From: Tubulanus polymorphus
Taxonomy: Eukaryota; Nemertea; Palaeonemertea; Tubulaniformes; Tubulanidae
Assembly: GCF_964204645.1 (NCBI RefSeq)
Contig: NC_134036.1
Span: 1,674,001-1,738,000, forward strand
Direction of reading: 5' to 3'
Length of the DNA: 64,000 nucleotides
Shown here: positions 13,388 through 25,200 of the stretch, piece by piece
Numbering within the stretch: position 1 is the first letter of the stretch
Layout of the letters: the number at the start of each line of letters is the position of its first letter
Notes under the pieces: generated by a model
The model's database searches: none
Seen by the model: the letters and a program-made list of their open reading frames with translations, nothing else
What the model was told of the DNA's origin: nothing
Position numbers and translations under genes: made by a program

Positions 13388-16300
13388 ATATTTCGAAAGA
13401 GAAAATAACAAGCATCTTTTTGAAGAAACAAGAGACAAGACTCGAGAAACTCAAAACGCATAAAATGCCTTCAAATACAGAACAGGTTAAACGACTGAAG
13501 ACGTTCGGATTCGGTTTGAGCGCTTTGAGAAAAAAGTGGGAGGTACGTGCTCTTAGACAAAATAGACCGGTGCGTATTCTAATACGATAATCTGTAGATT
13601 ATAGCCGCTTATGGATTAGGAGGTACTAACCCTGGTTTTAGAATGCAGTGTGAGTGCGTGGATTATCTTAGTCTCCGGTATAGAGTTTGTATTGTATTAA
13701 CACGCTTTAAGTCGTCATTTGGATCGGTCGTCAAATTACCGAAATCATCTCTAGTTTCGATAGTACCTATTTATATTTCTAATTCAATTCACTTGAAGTC
13801 TAAGTTTTCGAAGTCATTTTAGGCTAAAATGAAATGATACCTTGTTTCTCCTAATCGGCCGAGGTCACTTTTATAAACTGCAATAACATTTGTAATCAGT
13901 TCACGAGAAACAAGGTGTCAGGTTTTTTTGCCTTATTTTTCAATTTCACTTAGTATTATGTCCACTTTGAATAGGTTTACGACGTGGTCCCAAATGCGAC
14001 TTAAAGCGAGTTTTCCTGTCTTCCCTCTAGACTATCGAAGTTGACAGATTTGGTTCCATGTTGTTGTGACTCAAAAACTTCGCCAATGAATTTATTTAAT
14101 TTCCCAGTTCGCCGTTTGCCCAATTTTCGGTTTAGACTTTCTTACCAATAGATTTGAGAAATTTTGACTTTTAACCAAATGTCACGTTTCAGTTTTTCGA
14201 ACTGATTTCTCGCTCGAAATTCTCAAAATCATTTTGGAGAGGAGTTTAGAGTCGAGTTGCACCTCATGCAACAACCTGTGGAGCCAATTCCAGTTAGCCA
14301 ACCTACAGTTTACGCACCGTTCTGATTTTCATATTTTCTTGCATTTTTTCCTATCTCATCTTTTTTACGACTAATATGTAATATAGCTATTGCATGACCA
14401 CCACTCCCACACCTTCGAGAAGAAAGCAATGTAATATTTCTCAAAGACATTACAGGTGAAATAGAGTAGTTTGACATTTCGGGCTTCCTATTTCTTGACA
14501 CTTGATATAATTCGGCGCACAAGATTAAAGTCTATAAATATGTTCTGATTTGACATTAATGTCTCCACTAGCCCTGATTTCAACAATAGTTGATGTTAAT
14601 AAGAATTTTTTTTTCTAGGGTAAAATGATACCTTGTTTCTCCTAATCGACCGGGTCATTTTGGCAAACTGCAATAAAATTTGTAATCAGTTCATTCTGTT
14701 ATTGTTAGCTTGATCATGAGTTTAAAAAAAAAGTAATAATGTACGTCCGGAGGCGGCCAGGTTGGTCCAGCAGAAATGAGAGAAACCAGGTACCCTTTTT
14801 TCTAGCCTAAGAATTTGTTTTCAAATTCTTTCTGCATTCACCTGTCAAATGAATAAATATATCATTTGCAAGCAACGAAAGTAAAAATCTGTTGACATTG
14901 CTAAAGACATCGAGGTCTCGATCGCGAATGAATAAAGACTGTTTGATTTAGATTTGTCTAGGGTACACGATAGCTTGACATTGCATTCGATCACAAATTC
15001 GATTGTTATTCTTTCCGATTAGACTTTCAATAATAAGTTACAATTATGAAACCAACAGGTATCAAAGAAATATTTATTTAGATCCAATATTTCAAGTATA
15101 TATTCAGCCCAGACGATCATATTTTCTATTTTTGTCCCAGCTCTGAAAACAAGCTCCATTCAGTGTAGTGTACATTGTTTGCAGACTATGTTCGGTTGCA
15201 TAACAGCTTGTGTTCCCACAATACCTGTCTCCGTGCTTCAATAATCGATTTAAAAAACGCTTTTGATTTCGTCCGTTATGTACTACTGCTTGAAAGCTTT
15301 TATTGGAAGATTAAGGGTAGGACAATTATTCGTGGTTTCTCCTAATCGGCCGGGTCATTTTTGTAAACTGCAATGAAATTTGTAATCATATCATTTTCTA
15401 TAACTGCTGGGTCTGTTATGGTTAGCTTGATCATGATTTCAGAATAGGGTAGACAGGCGGCCGGTCGGGTCAGCTTTAAGGCCCAGCAGAAATTTGAGAA
15501 ACAAGGTATCAATTTTTGTAGCCTAAAATGCGAACCTTTGTAGATAGATCTTTATTGAAAGGAGGGGTATAGACCGCAGAATTTGGTAAATTAACTATTT
15601 CAGTTAAGCTCAGCAGAAATGAGAAACAAGGTATGAATTTTTTAGCCTAATCACTTTCGAAATAGACTTTAGAATATTGTTTTTCGGATGGTCGTAAATC
15701 TTATTCCGGCGACACAGCACGAAGGTTGACGAATTTGATTTCGAGCCAATATATTTTCGTGCGTGCTAAACTTAGCGCTAATATCGGCGACAAAAATGTT
15801 CGGAAGCGCGATTAATTGCATTCGAATCCCGACGGTGCGTTCTCCGCGCGATTGAAATAACGTATTGTCACGCGAGACTGACAACGAGAATTGAATGATT
15901 TTAGATGGGATGTCGTGACGACACGGGAGGTAGGGGAGAAGTAGGGGAGGTATGGAGACATTTCTGAACTGGGCGCGGTTTCACGAAAAAGTTTAAGCCT
16001 AAAACGGTTTAGTTTGAATTGTTTGAACCAATGGCAATTACACCAAAAATTTGAGTTTAACTTATTTGTGAAACTGGGCCCTGGGGTCCATCCGTCATTT
16101 TGGACGCCCACTAGATCAAGCACATTTCTGTCGTGGTATGGACGGGCAGTTTCTGAGACGATATATTATGTTTTCACAGGCTATACATTCCTATATAGGG
16201 AACACATGGAAACTAGATGAATAAAGTGAATATCCACGATACAGTGAAACTAATTATATGAGCCATTTTGAAAATATAATTTATTGAACAGTTATAACAA

Positions 16301-17491
16301 TGCAGAGGGAAGATGGAAGCGACAAGGTTGCTAAGTGATGATTATTCAGTGGCTGCTTCTTGGTCGAGGAGTTTTTTTGGGTAGAGAAATTTAAGTTGGA
16401 ATTTCAGTCGTGAAATCATGCGAATTTCTAAAAATGATCGTATTTTTTCACTTGTCTATGGAAACAAAAACGGTTAAAATGTTGACGATACGGATCGCTA
16501 GGAGACGGTGCTGAAAGGGAGGTGGGGAGGGATGGTAGATAGAGACATTTCTGAATAAATTCGATTTTGTGAACGGCACGCGACCGCTAGGGAACCGATA
16601 TATAAATGTTGACGATAAGAATGTAGACGTTTAGGAGATGGCGCTGTCTTTATCGTTTACCGGGAGAAAAACGGTTAATCAAAAGTGATGTTGTCGAATG
16701 CAGACATCATAGCCGCCGGATCGATATCCTCCCATAAACCACTCAGACACAGACAGATATACCGGGGATTGTGATACTGAATGCTGCTATAATTGGTGAA
16801 ATGTCAAAGTTCAGTCCGATTCTTGTTCGACTTGATGCGGTAACATCAGCCTGTAACTTGGACCCTCCTGAGACATTCAATCACTATAAACGTTATCACC
16901 ATTCTAATTCACTCCGATTTACGATAAGTCCACATTTGGTGAATGTCTGAAATGGGAAATATTGGCAGCTGCGGATTGCTGCCATTCTTAGCGATACTAA
17001 AAAGCCAGTAGTTGATATGCAAAGCCACTGGCTGCATGATGAAGGATAGAGTGAGGACTTTCAGTTCTAACTGCAGATGACACCTGCTTCAAGCCAGGAT
17101 ACAAACCCTGTTAATGCTGTGTTTCTGTTGAAGACGAAATTCGTTTAGCACGATGCTTTCCAGAATATCCCAGCTATACATAATTAAGATCTGGATAATA
17201 CGAAACCTGTTTAAAATACTTGACTATTTCGATACTTTTGTCCACAAGATTCGAGTATCAACGAGGTTCCACTGTATTTCACAGGTTCCACTCTATCTAA
17301 GAGGTTCCACTGTACTTTGACTGCAAATTGATACCTGGTACAGGAGACTAGATATCGGATACATTGATACCTGCTCTAAGCCGGTATGATGATATTTAGG
17401 TGACTGTGTAGTCTGTATATTGATGATACCTGACGACTAGATTGTGTTTGGGTGCCTCAGTTGATGTCGAGTCAACTGAGTGTAAAATTGC

Positions 17492-17533
<42 letters not shown>

Positions 17534-18683
17534 ATGATACTGTTTTTGTTATTGCTGTTTACGCCCCAGGCTATGAACGTCTGTCAAACGAAATAAATAC
17601 CGATCTGGAGCCAGGAAAAAATAGATATCGGTTCGGCGCACTCTAAAGCAATGTGACATTCAGCAGACGCGCTCCAACCTTTAACTTTCCAATAGACACA
17701 TACATGTAAAAAAAGGAAATTTCTGAACAGATTCGTGTGGGGGATGGACTCAGAGATAAGTTTGACGAAGAAGAACACTAAGAAAATAAGAAATCCATTT
17801 TCCAATATAGAAAACTGAAGCAAGAAAAGGTTGATTCTATTTTCAGGTTCTCGCCTGACAACCGGCTAATGCTATTACTGATATCTCCATTTTTAGCCAG
17901 GGTTTATCAGTCGAGGCTGTCGGCTGATAAGCTTATCATTACGAACATAAATCTTTTTCTCCAAACGTAATAAGCGGCTCTATAAAAAAGATAAAAGACT
18001 TATCCTTAACCCGGTGCTCCGTTCTTTCCTTTATCTTATCCTTAGCCTTTTCCTACCTTTGGTACGCAGGTTGCTTTATTGTGTTTCAAGGGAGACCCAG
18101 TAACACAAAAATTGTCTTTAGAACTAAATTAGATTATTTTTTAAGTTGAGCTTTATTCGTTTTGCTGAAATATTTGATCAATATTCTTTTTGTTTTGTCT
18201 ATGAAATTGAGTTCAAGTTCAAATCGAGTTGATTTTCATTCTGTTTTTCCGTTGAGTCATTTTTACATATATTTTATTTACATTTTGCGACATTTTTTCT
18301 GTCTTTTCAGTTGATTCCGTTGGTGACGATTATAGGTGGCGCTTGCGTAGGTGTTTCGGCGTTTTGCGTGTACGCCATGACGACGAAACCGGATGTAGTG
18401 TAAGTATCCAAATCTATTCGTCATCCTCGATTCCCAGGGCCTGTTCTAATAACAACATATAATGATAGAATGCCCTAAGAATCTTTTAGGGATGTTCTTG
18501 TAAATTTACACGTAATTTGCATACAATTTGCATATTTCTGATTTCAGAACGAGGCGAGGTATTCCGCGTTTCGAAGCGCTGGACCCGGAAAAACCCGTCA
18601 AATTGGTCACGTTAAACCAACAATACCGGAGCATTCCCGAATTGGAGAAACTACGACACGAAATCGGAAGTTTCCGATCGTAG
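13388..18683 (+). CDS. C15orf48: C15orf48/NMES1-like protein (NDUFA4 family)
   Basis: A 100-residue small mitochondrial inner-membrane protein of the NDUFA4 family; vertebrate C15orf48 (MOCCI) can replace NDUFA4 in cytochrome c oxidase. Coding exons: 13465-13542, 18311-18399 and 18548-18683, all GT-AG and in phase; the first exon starts at 13388 after TTTCCAG with a 77-bp leader. The start MPSNTEQVKR is chosen because an earlier ATG at 13378 lies in the intron. Residues 27 onward, LIPLVTIIGGACVGVSAF, form the single membrane helix. The C-terminus holds VKLVTLNQQYRSIPELE, close to the C15orf48 pattern KLITINQQW...PIEEL and unlike NDUFA4. It has about 17 more residues than the human protein, partly in a basic N-terminus that could serve mitochondrial import (inference). 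Confidence 0.85.
13819..13937. mobile_element. MITE family A, short internal-deletion copy
   Basis: TTAGGCTAAAA at the left and GCCTTA at the right, with inner inverted GATACCTTGTTTCTC / GAGAAACAAGGTGTC. It lacks the central part present in full copies such as 30684-30907. Confidence 0.7.
14617..14810. mobile_element. MITE family A copy
   Basis: Carries the GATACCTTGTTTCTC left arm, the internal ATTGTTAGCTTGATCATGA marker, and a slightly mutated right arm ending TAGCCTAA. It lies in intron 2 of the C15orf48-like gene (between the first and second coding exons). Confidence 0.75.
15312..15529. mobile_element. MITE family A copy, followed by a right-end fragment
   Basis: A near full-length copy with the GGCCGGGTCA block, the TTAGCTTGATCATGA marker and the terminal GAGAAACAAGGTATC. 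A separate right-end fragment of the same family lies just downstream at about 15600-15652. Confidence 0.75.
15967..16088. mobile_element. MITE family B copy (TTTCACGAAAAAGTTTAA ends)
   Basis: Opposed termini GGTTTCACGAAAAAGTTTAA and AACTTATTTGTGAAACTGGG around an interior with CAATGGCAATTACACC. Related copies: about 3736-3840, 19172-19293, 22083-22212, 43227-43384 and 46103-46235. Confidence 0.7.
17492..17535 (+). repeat. GCT trinucleotide microsatellite
   Basis: About 13 uninterrupted GCT/CTG units. It gives a poly-alanine reading frame, but it lies in an intron with no splice context and is not called as coding. Confidence 0.9.
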
Positions 18684-20267
18684 ATCGACGGAAATTGCCG
18701 AACGCCACCAATAGGATAGTGTATCATAGAAAGACTGAAACAAATATATTAGGAAATTTTCTCGTTTTTTTCGTTTTTCGTTATAAAGATTCGCGAGTGA
18801 AATGTTGATTGTGAGGAACTCGTCGCGCTTGTGGGGGGTAGGAGGCCCTCTACCCCCCGAGCAAACCTGCCAAAACTCCTTTTGTCTCAGACGAACGTCA
18901 TTTGTGCCAATTTCGAGACGCTTCGTCAATCGATATAAATCAGTTATTTCGCCGTTTTTCGCCGTGATTGGAACTCTAGACTAAAACGTCATTCGTCGAC
19001 TGGAACTCGCTGAAAAAGAAGTGACATCGATTTCAACGATGATCGCGTGGAGATTCGAACCTGATGGTATCCAAGATGTAGAAACTTACAGCATATAAAC
19101 TTTAGCGATAGGAACTAAACTACGTTTTTAATAGATTCGTTCGTAAAAATAACCGATTGTCAATCTAAGCGAGGGCCCAGTTTAGCGAAAAGTATAAGCC
19201 TAATACGGTTAAAGTTTGAATTGTTGTCCTCATTGAAAGTATGAAGTCACCAATGGCACCAAAATTTGAGTTTGACTTTTTTTGTGAAACTGGTTCCAGG
19301 ACCAACAAAGTCAACCTCTAACGACTATTGCAAGTTTGCTGAGTCTGTGATGTCATGATTACGTGCTGATCCCCCTTTACCGTGGGTTGATGGCTTGCCC
19401 TAAAGCTCCCTTATTCTTTTCGCGCAGCAGTGACACCAGATCTCAGCTAAAATTGGTGTTTTTTCCGATAAAATGCCGCTATTTCTTTCTTCGCTGAAGC
19501 AAATTCCGCCACGCTTTGCGTCTAAACCTGATATGTCTTCTATAATAGCCGCCTAGTCTTCAGTGTGCTGAAATCTAATGTGTTCATTTTGAGGAAACAA
19601 ATCGAATTTCCAGCGAAAACTGAAAAAATTCTTATTTATTCTAATGGATCAAGTTCTACAATTCTCGATTTGATTTCAGTCTAGAATTGTGGAACTGGGT
19701 CCTGGGGATCCAGTTCCAAACGTTTTTGTCAATTTCCAAGGATCTAATCTTAAATTCATATCAGAAAATTGACTACAGATACATTTTAGAACTGGATCCC
19801 CATAAGTTTGTTGATTCACCATTTAAAATCACACATAGCATCATCTGGTTATTAGTCATTAATTAACCTAATTGACTTACCAATTATCTAACTAGCGATT
19901 TGCATTGGTATTAATTAGTAATCTAATTATCGTAATTATTTATTAATTGTATTTACTTGAAGTGCGTTAGTCGTGTGCGGCGAGTGCGTGTGCGAGTAAT
20001 ATTTACTGAAAAAAGCAAAAAAAAAATTGTTGTGTATTTAATTCAACATCCCGTCACTGCTAAATTAGCAAATGATATATCATATTCATCAAAGTTGTAA
20101 GTATTTTCTACAATAAAATATCGTATAGGTCCATACATATACATATTCTAAAGAAAACGTGTTTGAATATTTTGTGATGGTCTCTTCTTCGTTTTGATGA
20201 CGGATTTTGTCCGAAGGATTCTGGAAACGTTGGAAGTTTGGACGATCAAGAAGAATAGTGGTGATTA

Positions 20268-20495
20268 GGCTAAGAAATGATGCATTGTTTCTCCTAATCG
20301 GCCGCGCGTCATTTTGTGAACTGCAATAAAATTCGTTAACAGTTTATTTCTATAACTGCCGGGTCTGTTATTGTTAGTTTGATCATGATTTTAAAAAAGA
20401 GGTTAGACACAGATATAGCTTAGCGGCTAGCCGGGTCAACTTTAAAGCCCAGCTGAAATGAGAAACAAGGTATTGATTTTTTAGATTTAGCATGG
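20268..20495. mobile_element. MITE family A copy
   Basis: Starts TTAGGCTAAGAAATGATGCA and ends GAGAAACAAGGTATTGATTT, with the shared GGCCG and TTGATCATGATTTTAAAAA internal blocks. The rightmost bases have diverged. Confidence 0.75.
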
Positions 20496-21078
20496 AATGC
20501 CTGATGGAGCGCACAGGTCCCAGGCGGATGATTGATGCATCGATGGAGCGATCAAAATTGGAATTGTCGGATTTGGAAAAACTCAAATTTTCAAAAGCTC
20601 TTCCAGCACGACCCTTCCCATCATGCAGTATGAATACCTCAACAATAACGCGTGTCCTAACAAGCCCTCGCCAATATCGCAGTGTATTATGGGAAGTTTC
20701 GAAGTCCTTGACGGCGGGAAATACGATTTACTGAAGATGTAGGTTACATCAGTCAGTGAGGTATTGTAAGACGGTTCTCTCTGCTTTCTTGCTTCGATGG
20801 CCATGTAACGGTTGGGGAAATGAAGCCACTCATATATATCGTCCAGTACAGTGCATTTTAACCATGTTAGTGGTCGGTGCGGAGTTGGACTATATTTCTG
20901 ACAGCCAAAGGAAACTGGACTATACGTGTATAGAGCCGGACTATATTTCTGACAGCCAGGGGAAACTTAAAATCACCGGTAAGCGCTTCTACTCCACTTC
21001 ATCAAGTTCTTTAAATTGGACACCGATTAGTTGAAGGTCATGGTAACCTGTTTAGTCAGGTAATCATACATAAACTTC

Positions 21079-21232
21079 TTGGTCCAGTTCCACAGTTCTG
21101 AGTTAAGATTTGACTTATTTGACCTGATTTAAGGGTTAACTCTATATTCTCTAGTTAAGAAATAATTGAAAATGAACTAACTTTAACTCAGAGTTAACTC
21201 TAAATCACAACTGTGGAACTAGGTCCTTAAGA
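21079..21232. mobile_element. MITE family D copy
   Basis: A good copy: GGTCCAGTTCCACAGTTCTG on the left and CAACTGTGGAACTAGGTCC on the right, with inner GAGTTAA / TTAACTC repeats. About 150 bp, non-coding. Confidence 0.75.
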
Positions 21233-22259
21233 GTAGAACCTCGGATATGACGATTTACCGGCTAAATTTCAAACCTAGAATTTAGACATAGATAGGACGA
21301 TTTTCATACTGGATATATCATAATGAACGGATACTTGGGATCGAAGTTCTGGGAGATTGTAGGTAACGAGGACCTGCTGTAAATAGTCTTTAGGTTTAGT
21401 AGTCATGCTGTGTGCGGGGTAATCTGCTTAGTGTAATTGTGATTCTCAGTCCAGATGAGATATCGTTAGGTCACGGCATAAACTAGATATATCATCGTTA
21501 GGTCACCACCAGGCCCCCACCTGACTACCTGACTCTAATGGGGCGTGATGTAGCTGTAATGAAGTTTCCCATTAGACATTAAAAGATTATATCAAAAAGT
21601 CATCCTAGGTAAACTCCTTAACGTCTTTAAACACAGCGCAGGTTTAGAAGGCTAAGGGAATACTCTTGAACCGCTAAACCAACATCACATCACTGGTGGA
21701 TCATCAGTGCATCGCTTGCCTTGTTCCACTTTGGGATTTAATTCTTCGATTACAAATGTATTCAATCGTTTGGCTGACTAGTCATCAATGTCCAGGAAAG
21801 GACGATCTCTGATACATCTTAATACGTCACAAAATACAAGGAAAGATGAAGATATTTTTTACAGAATACTATTAATAGCTAATTTGATAATATCAGACAT
21901 AACACTAGTGTTTCAATAATAATAATATTTGCATCATTCGCTATCACAGAATTTGAAGTAAGAAGACTTTGAAAAGTCAGGACGATTTTTTTAAACATTG
22001 CATTGTTAGAATTTCGAGCGTACACACCGTAAGATCAACAATTGCCATTAGAACAGGGTTTAAATCTCAATATTTGTAACTGGGTCCAGTTTCAGGGAAA
22101 AGTTTAACCCAAATTTTTCCTTTAATCACTATTGGTTACTTCATCTTTTCGATGGGACCAACAATATAAACTTAACCGTTTTCGGACTAATATTTCTCAT
22201 GAAACTGGGCCTTCAGATATCAGTAAATCTCATCGGAAAACTAGAAAATTCAAATCGTA

Positions 22260-25200
22260 TCATTTTTTCGTCTGTTTCGTTTGATAGTTCGTTCCGAACC
22301 AATCGTCGATGGTTCCCATGGCGATGAATAACTGTAACGAAACGACCGTGTTCTTCGCCGTCGATCGATCCTGCGAAATACAGAGAATATTTATATAATA
22401 ATAATAATAATAATCGGGTAGTGAAATTATATAATTTACATCTGCTCATTGTTCCGATAATAACTAACAATGTGGGGAAAAACGATAGAAATCCCACGAT
22501 AATTAAGCCAAAAATCTCAATATCTGGAACTGTCATTTTTGGCTTGATTTATGATTGTGGCTCGCGTTTATTCATCAAACCTCCTGTTTTTTTCAAGGCA
22601 GGTGAGATCGAAAATAAATCTACTCGATCCAAACAATCAGATAAATGGGAGGGACAATTTCCCCGAGTAATAGATTTGAAAAAAAAATATTGGGATAACT
22701 ATTTCACCTGAATGAAGTACCCAATCTACAGTAACTTCTTTATTTTCTAACAGTATGAAGTGGGAAAAATATCTCTTTGAATATATATCACAAAAAAAAA
22801 TATAATTTCATTATCAATTTAACATTTATCTCCCGTACAATCACACTTACACAGTCAATCAATAAGTTGATATACCCTTTACTATCTCGGTAATGTATTC
22901 CGCGTTTGTCTCCTTCGAATTCAAAATCGATATTCTGAGCAGACTGTCTGATCGATACGGGTGAGCTTTGAGAAGATGAGAAAAAAAGGAAAAATATAAA
23001 TATGTTTGTTTAGGCTAAAACAATTGATAACTTGTTTCTCTCGTTTATGCTGAGCTTAAAAGTTGACCCAATCGGTCGCCTGTCTACCCTGTACATTACT
23101 TGCTTTGGAGATCAAGCTAACAATAACAGACCCGGCAGTTATAGAAATGAACTGATTACAAATTCTATTGCAGTTTACAAAAATGACCCAGCTGATTAGG
23201 AGAATCAAGGTATCATTCTATTCCAACCTTATTCTTGGCTTCGGTACCTTTCTTTAAAATCATGGTCAAGCTAACAATAATAGACCCGACAGTTATAGAA
23301 ATGATTACAAATTTTATTATATTTGACAAAAGTGATCCAGCCGATTAGGGGAACACAAGGTATCATTTTTAAGCCTTAGTTTAAACAAGCACAGAAAAGA
23401 CTGTCACGTTTTTAACAAATTGATGGATGACGGATTCGACCGGTAGGAAAAGTCTGATCGTAGAAAATATCAAGTCATTAGTGGACGTGACGTTGAATTA
23501 GATTTGAAAGTTAACCACAAGATTCTGAGAATTTCTGAGAATTAGAAAGTTTACCAAACAGTTCTATATCACTGATATCACTTCTGGACCCAGTACTACA
23601 GTTGTGAGTTAACTCTTGAGTTGAAATTAGTTCATTTTCGATGAGTTAAGTCTGAGTTAAATCCTAAACTCAGAAATCCTAAACTGAGATTCAAACTCAG
23701 AATCCTAACTCAGAACTGTGGAACTAGGTCCTGAAGTCATCAGTACATCGAAGTGGAGAAGTAGATGCTTAAAGGATGTCGAAGGCGTTGGCTTCTAATA
23801 TGATCTTTAAGGTTTTCAAAAAGGTCCACTGCTTTAGAGGAGGGCTGTGATACAGCGAATGTCATTAATCGCACCATGCAATTTGGAAAGCAAGCACCTC
23901 AAAATGATTCCTGAGATTGTCGACTCTAAAGTTACGAAGGAAAAATCGATGGACATCTTGTTCTTCCTCGTTTCGCATGAAGAGTGGGCGCATCCTAGAA
24001 AGTGACTGTCCGTGCTGCCATCTTTCTAATGTGTAAACAGCTCTACAGAGAGAAATGGGAGAGGGATTGGTCGTCGCTCACCTGATTGTCCAAATTGGGA
24101 GCTCGTGTTTGTCCAACACCGTCACATCCATAATACACATATCCTGGAATAGATTAAAAAAAAGAAGATGGATTTCAGTGAAGAGACACGAGGCACCAGG
24201 GGCCGGTTCCATAGTCGAGACTTAAGACCAAAAGTGGTCTTAAATCTTAAGACTGGTCCTAAGTTGTTTGATTTGCTATAGAACTATGTTGTTCTTAGAC
24301 CTGCCTTAAGTCTAAGCCATAACTATGGAACTAGCACCAGGACAAGCATTGGGCAGCATGCGACGAGGTTGGCAGCAGAAGTGAAGAGTCTTGAGACGAT
24401 AGAGAAGAATTTGAAGAAAAGCTAAGCTGCAGTCATCAAGCTGCATAAATTGGGAACTTGGAAGCTGTTGGAACCGTTGTCTTTATTTAGAAAGCAGAAC
24501 GACTCTTTATATACACACAGGGACACTAGGTCTACACATGGACGACGTCCATGGTCTACATACATTACCTGCATGATGCCTTTAAAAAGATCGGTCTTCC
24601 ATGGAAAATTCAGTTTCTTCGACAAGACTTGATGATAGACGTTGTCCATCGCATCAATAGGCGATAGGCACACGTGATCACCTGGAGAAAATAAACAGAA
24701 TCAAAATCATCCGGGACATTTTGCACGCATCGCGTGGAATTCCCTACAACAGCCGATCCCTCCATGGCACTGATTCTCCTCTCATATCCCATCAAGATCT
24801 AACTGTCACCTTTCCACCTTTATGACGGAATAGTTTTATGGTTAGGTTACGTACGGAGCCATTAAAGGGACATCTATGTAAACTGCAGTCACCCCAAGAC
24901 TCTAAGCAAATTAATAATCCTTTGCTACCATAGCAAGTATTATCTAAGGAACCACCTATTGTCATAGCTGTTTGGTGGTTGCCAAAATATCTGATATCGT
25001 CAGCCCCAGCTGAAAACATTTCTGTACAAGTCATCACATGTTTCTGGAGAATGCCTTTGATGGTAGTTCTACTATTAAGGAAGGCCCTAATACAAATTCA
25101 TATTGCTTTCAAGATTATCCAAGGAACCAACTATATTGACCTAGCTGTTCGGTGGTTGCCAAATCTCAGATATATCGTTTTTTACAGACCTGACATATTC

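Larger units (their letters stand above)
18684..22259. other. Convergent intergenic region between C15orf48-like and FBXO15-like genes
   Basis: No supported gene. It holds family B elements (19172-19293, 22083-22212), family D elements (about 19655-19795 and 21079-21232) and a family A element (20268-20495). The rest is AT-rich unique sequence. Confidence 0.5.

Noticed and set aside
17452-17646. Poly-alanine reading frame
   Set aside because: It is a GCT microsatellite inside an intron with no splice sites or homology.
18684-19100. A miR-147-like hairpin in the C15orf48 3' region, as in vertebrates
   Set aside because: I looked for the mature miR-147 type sequence and a hairpin after the stop codon and saw neither.
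22213-22536. 107-codon minus-strand frame at the FBXO15-like 3' end (contains GEEHGRFVTVIHRHG)
   Set aside because: The alternative frame of the same exon reads LQLFIAMGTIDDWFGTNY, which matches the FBXO15 C-terminus.
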